A stretch of DNA of 64,000 nucleotides. Source: Streptomyces sp. SAI-127 (GTDB lineage: Bacteria > Actinomycetota > Actinomycetes > Streptomycetales > Streptomycetaceae). Below the pieces are notes generated by a model. It was not told the DNA's origin and searched no databases. It saw nothing but the letters and a program-made list of their open reading frames with translations. Position numbers and translations under genes: made by a program. Position 1 is the first letter of the stretch. Every line of letters begins with the position of its first letter. The stretch covers positions 7,522,501-7,586,500 of the forward strand of contig NZ_JARXYJ010000001.1 of assembly GCF_029894425.1 (NCBI RefSeq), written 5' to 3'. Of this stretch, positions 61,083-64,000 are shown in pieces.

Positions 61083-61484
61083 TCAGGCGCTCAAGGCCTT
61101 CCGGTCCCGCAGCAGGGAAGCCAGCGCCGAGGCGAACTCCACCGGATCCACCGGATGGGTCACCGCGGCCTCCGCCCGGCTCCACGTCGCCAGCCACGCA
61201 TCCTGCGGCCGCCCGATCAGCAGCAGCACCGGTGGGCAGTGGAAGACCTCGTCCTTGATCTGCCGGCAGAGCCCCATGCCCCCCATGGGCACGGCCTCCC
61301 CGTCCAGCACACAGACGTCGATCCCGCCCTTGTCCAGCTCCTTCAGCACCGCCGCAGGCGTCGCGCACTCCAGGAACTCGACCAACGGGACGTCGGGAGC
61401 CGGCCGACGGCCCGCGGCGAGCCGTACCTGCTCGCGGGTGTTGGAATCGTCGCTGTAGACCAGCACCGTGGCGGTCGGCTGCAT
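61083..61484 (-). CDS. Receiver-domain-like protein without output domain, 133 aa
   Basis: The protein (MQPTATVLVYSDDSNTREQVRLAAG) is a single receiver domain: the acidic pair SDD at the start, and the phosphoacceptor position VCVLDGEAVP is kept. The conserved switch lysine of receivers (usually KP) is replaced by His in THPVDP, so phosphorylation chemistry may be altered. There is no DNA-binding domain. Its position between an L,D-transpeptidase and ctaE is a conserved streptomycete arrangement in my memory. The function is unknown. Confidence 0.85.
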   Translation of the reverse strand: MQPTATVLVYSDDSNTREQVRLAAGRRPAPDVPLVEFLECATPAAVLKELDKGGIDVCVLDGEAVPMGGMGLCRQIKDEVFHCPPVLLLIGRPQDAWLATWSRAEAAVTHPVDPVEFASALASLLRDRKALSA

Positions 61485-61618
61485 TGTTCCTCCGTGACGT
61501 CAGCGTCGTAAGGACAGGCCCGTTGGGCCGGATGCTACTCCCTTGAACACCACGTCAACACCGGTCCGGAGCAGGGAGACACTCCGAACGGCACCCCCCG
61601 GGGTGAGGGCGGGATAAG

Positions 61619-61639
61619 CGACCGACATAATGTCGGTCG
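61619..61639. promoter_or_regulatory. Palindrome spanning the ctaE start codon
   Basis: CGACCGACAT and ATGTCGGTCG flank one base at 61629 and form a perfect 10-bp palindrome; the right arm begins at the ATG of ctaE (61630). A -10-like GGATAAG lies at 61611-61617. If transcription starts near 61624-61630 the message would be almost leaderless and the palindrome would be a 5' hairpin or an operator. Confidence 0.5.
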
Positions 61640-62250
61640 TGGCGACAGCAACGACAGAGACAACCGGGCACGCGCACCCGTCGGTCAACCGGCCGAACCT
61701 CACCAGCGTCGGAACCATCATCTGGTTGAGTTCCGAGCTGATGTTCTTCGCGGCCCTCTTCGCGATGTACTTCACCCTGCGATCGGTGACGGGTCCTGAT
61801 CACTGGAAAGAGATGGCGCACGCCCTGAACGTTCCGTTCTCGGCGACGAACACCACGATCCTGGTGCTCTCCTCCCTCACCTGCCAGCTCGGCGTCTTCG
61901 CCGCCGAGCGGGGTGACGTGAAGAAGCTCCGGGGCTGGTTCATCATCACCTTCATCATGGGTGCGATCTTCATCGGTGGTCAGATCTACGAGTACACCGA
62001 GCTGGTGAAGAAGGACGGGATCTCCCTCTCGTCCGATCCGTACGGGTCGGTCTTCTACCTGACCACCGGCTTCCACGGTCTGCACGTGACAGGCGGCCTC
62101 ATCGCCTTCCTGTTCGTCCTCGGCCGTACGTACGCGGCGAAGCGGTTCACCCACGAACAGGCGACCGCGGCCATCGTCGTGTCCTACTACTGGCACTTCG
62201 TCGATGTCGTCTGGATCGGCCTCTTCGCCACGATCTATCTGATCAAGTAG
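61630..62250 (+). CDS. ctaE: Cytochrome c oxidase subunit III
   Basis: The 206-residue subunit III has five membrane segments: the first begins [24 protein letters not shown], the last [33 protein letters not shown] precedes the first. It is needed for stable oxidase function. The ATG at 61630 has no Shine-Dalgarno sequence; a -10-like GGATAAG 13 bases upstream suggests leaderless or very short-leader translation. qcrC starts 61 bases downstream, so the ctaE-qcrC-qcrA genes are cotranscribed. Confidence 0.95.
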   Translation: MSVVATATTETTGHAHPSVNRPNLTSVGTIIWLSSELMFFAALFAMYFTLRSVTGPDHWKEMAHALNVPFSATNTTILVLSSLTCQLGVFAAERGDVKKLRGWFIITFIMGAIFIGGQIYEYTELVKKDGISLSSDPYGSVFYLTTGFHGLHVTGGLIAFLFVLGRTYAAKRFTHEQATAAIVVSYYWHFVDVVWIGLFATIYLIK

Positions 62251-62310
62251 CCGGGCCCGCTCCCGACATCGCAAGCATCGACGCAGAAGATCCTGACACC
62301 GGGGTAATCC

Positions 62311-63120
62311 GTGAAAAAGCTCTCCGCACGACGACGCCACCCGCTGGCGGCGCTCGTCGTCCTACTCCTCGCGCTGGCATGCACCGGGGGGCTGTACGCC
62401 GTGTTCGCACCCGCGAGCAAGGCGCAGGCAGATGAAACCGCCCAGTCCCTGGCCATCGACGAGGGCAAGAAGCTCTTCGCCGTTGGCTGCGCCAGTTGCC
62501 ACGGCACCGGCGGTCAGGGGTCCTCCGACGGTCCGAGCCTCGTGGGCGTGGGCGCCGCGGCCGTCGACTTCCAGGTCGGCACCGGCCGCATGCCGGCCCA
62601 GCAGCCGGGCGCGCAGGTTCCGCGCAAGAAGGTCATCTACACGCAGGCCGAGATCGACCAGCTGGCCGCGTACATCTCCTCGCTGGGCGCGGGTCCGAGC
62701 ATCCCGACCGAGGCGCAGTACGGCCCCGACGGTGCCGACATCGCCAAGGGCGGCGAGCTCTTCCGTGACAACTGCACGCAGTGCCACAATTTCACCGGCA
62801 AGGGTGGCGCGCTGACGCACGGCAAGTTCGCGCCGAGCCTCGAGGGTGTCGACCCGAAGCACATCTACGAGGCCATGCAGACCGGCCCGCAGAACATGCC
62901 GTCGTTCCCCGACACCACGCTGTCGGAGCAGAACAAGAAGGACATCATCGCGTACCTGAACGCGGTCAACGGCGACGACACCGTGAGCCCCGGCGGCCTT
63001 GAGCTGGGCGGTCTCGGCCCGGTCTCCGAAGGCCTGTTCGCCTGGATCTTCGGCCTCGGCGCGCTGATCGCGGTCGCCGTCTGGGTCGCCGCTCGGACCG
63101 CAAAGGCCAAGAAGTCATGA
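62311..63120 (+). CDS. qcrC: Cytochrome bc1 complex diheme cytochrome c subunit
   Basis: The 269-residue protein has an N-terminal membrane segment (about 11-30) and two heme-c sites: CASCH (Cys60, Cys63, His64) and CTQCH further on, typical of the actinobacterial QcrC, which serves both as cytochrome c1 and as the electron shuttle to the aa3 oxidase. A C-terminal membrane segment (GLFAWIFGLGALIAVAVWVA) ends the protein. GTG 62311 is six bases after GGGG. The stop overlaps the qcrA ATG by four bases (ATGA). Confidence 0.96.
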   Translation: MKKLSARRRHPLAALVVLLLALACTGGLYAVFAPASKAQADETAQSLAIDEGKKLFAVGCASCHGTGGQGSSDGPSLVGVGAAAVDFQVGTGRMPAQQPGAQVPRKKVIYTQAEIDQLAAYISSLGAGPSIPTEAQYGPDGADIAKGGELFRDNCTQCHNFTGKGGALTHGKFAPSLEGVDPKHIYEAMQTGPQNMPSFPDTTLSEQNKKDIIAYLNAVNGDDTVSPGGLELGGLGPVSEGLFAWIFGLGALIAVAVWVAARTAKAKKS

Positions 63121-64000
63121 GTAGCCAAGACATTCCAGAAGAGAACCTGCCCGCAGAGCAGGACGCGCACGGCGCGGTAGGCGTCGCGGACGAGAAGAAC
63201 CCCTTCGCGGACCCCGGCCTCCCGCCCCACGAGCACCGTGTGCAGGACATCGACGAGCGGGCCGCCAGGCGGTCCGAGCGCACGGTGGCCATGCTGTTCA
63301 CGGTGTCGATGCTGGCCACCGTCGGGTTCATCGCCTCGTACGTGGGCATCCCCCACGACAAGTCGATCTTCGTCTTCCCGATCGGGCACATCAACGCGCT
63401 GAACTTCGCGCTGGGCCTGACCCTCGGTCTCGCCCTCTTCGCGATCGGCGCGGGTGCGGTCCACTGGGCCCGCACCCTGATGTCCGACGAGGAGATCGCC
63501 GACGAGCGCCACCCGATCGAGGCGTCCCCCGAGGTCCGCGAGAAGGTCCACGCGGACTTCAAGCAGGGCGCCAAGGAGTCGGCGCTCGGCCGTCGCAAGC
63601 TGATCCGCAACACGATGTTCGGCGCGCTGGCCCTGTTCCCGCTCTCCGGCGTCATGCTGCTGCGCGACCTCGGCCCGCTGCCCGGCACCAAGCTCCGCCA
63701 CACCATGTGGCGCAAGGGCCTCCAGCTCGTCAACATGAACACCAACGAGCCGCTGCGTCCCTCCGACGTCGCGGTCGGCTCGCTGACCTTCGCCAAGCCC
63801 GAGGGCCTGGAGGAGCACGACGAGGAGTTCCAGACCGAGATCGCCAAGGCCGCCCTGATGATCATCCGCATCCAGCCGGACAACATCAAGGACAAGCGCG
63901 AGCTCGAGTGGTCGCACGAGGGGATCGTCGCGTACTCGAAGATCTGCACCCACGTGGGTTGCCCGATCTCCCTGTACGAGCAGCAGACGCACCACGTGCT
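63117..64000 (+). CDS. qcrA: Cytochrome bc1 complex Rieske iron-sulfur subunit (partial)
   Basis: ATG 63117 overlaps the qcrC stop. The visible 294 codons give a charged N-terminal domain, three membrane segments (about 55-77, 92-112, 166-184) as in actinobacterial QcrA, and the first Rieske motif CTHVGCP at the end. The second cluster-binding motif and C-terminus lie beyond the window. With QcrC and QcrB (outside) it forms the bc1 part of the respiratory supercomplex. Confidence 0.95.
   Translation, partial: MSSQDIPEENLPAEQDAHGAVGVADEKNPFADPGLPPHEHRVQDIDERAARRSERTVAMLFTVSMLATVGFIASYVGIPHDKSIFVFPIGHINALNFALGLTLGLALFAIGAGAVHWARTLMSDEEIADERHPIEASPEVREKVHADFKQGAKESALGRRKLIRNTMFGALALFPLSGVMLLRDLGPLPGTKLRHTMWRKGLQLVNMNTNEPLRPSDVAVGSLTFAKPEGLEEHDEEFQTEIAKAALMIIRIQPDNIKDKRELEWSHEGIVAYSKICTHVGCPISLYEQQTHHV

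Noticed and set aside
1..64000. Mobile elements, prophage, tRNA genes or secondary-metabolite cluster
   Set aside because: No transposase, integrase, terminal inverted repeats, tRNA-like folds or polyketide/NRPS genes were recognised anywhere in the window.

Overview
The window is high-GC DNA with dense genes, many GTG starts, GC-rich Shine-Dalgarno sequences and long antisense open frames. Its gene content matches the conserved core chromosome of a Streptomyces. From memory, the order glnA - lipA/lipB - aceE - sucB - lpdA - pepA - cobalamin genes - pspA - nadA - cta/qcr genes follows the S. coelicolor SCO2198 to SCO2149 segment; this synteny was recalled, not computed. I see no tRNA, rRNA, insertion sequence, prophage or CRISPR array, and no secondary-metabolite cluster.

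Layout. 1-5.1 kb: the partial gene of an alpha/beta-hydrolase fused to an aminoglycoside-phosphotransferase-like domain, small membrane proteins, pspAB-htpX (membrane stress) and a HEAT-repeat protein. 5.1-10.5 kb: glutamine synthetase glnA behind a textbook GlnR operator, RDD and DUF4191 membrane proteins, and lipA/lipB (lipoate synthesis). 10.7-22 kb: an HTH/TPR-type regulator, an FAD oxidoreductase, an epimerase-like protein, and a cell-surface group: MarP-like membrane protease, a membrane-anchored PGRP amidase with a very long repetitive N-terminus, and a FemX-like transferase. 22-32 kb: lipoate-dependent central metabolism (aceE with an operator-bearing promoter and a GntR regulator, sucB, lpdA) and pepA. 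LipA/LipB presumably supply the lipoyl groups used by SucB and the pyruvate dehydrogenase complex.

32-41.5 kb: a GH114-like lipoprotein, cobS, cobT and a cobU fused to an MBL-like domain (late cobalamin assembly), a lysyl-phosphatidylglycerol-synthase-like protein with a rhomboid-like partner, and beside them a decayed, tandemly duplicated fragment of that synthase gene. 41.5-49.5 kb: pspA-pspAA, a two-component system, a YCII protein/ECF42-type sigma pair and a receptor-like Ser/Thr kinase. 49.5-56.3 kb: nadA (Fe-S enzyme), an ErpA/IscA-type Fe-S carrier, a large membrane protein, an adenosine-kinase-like enzyme and a cysteine desulfurase fused to a TusA domain. 56.5-64 kb: the aerobic respiratory cluster ctaC-ctaD-ctaF, an L,D-transpeptidase, a receiver-like protein, ctaE and qcrC-qcrA (qcrA cut by the window end).

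Most of the window is ordinary housekeeping. The most unusual items are the hydrolase-kinase fusion at the left edge, the repeat-bearing amidase, the decayed synthase fragment with its 150-bp tandem duplication, the desulfurase-TusA fusion, a likely CTG start codon, and three strong palindromes at promoters or start codons (aceE, nadA, ctaE). I found no convincing wholly new multi-gene system.
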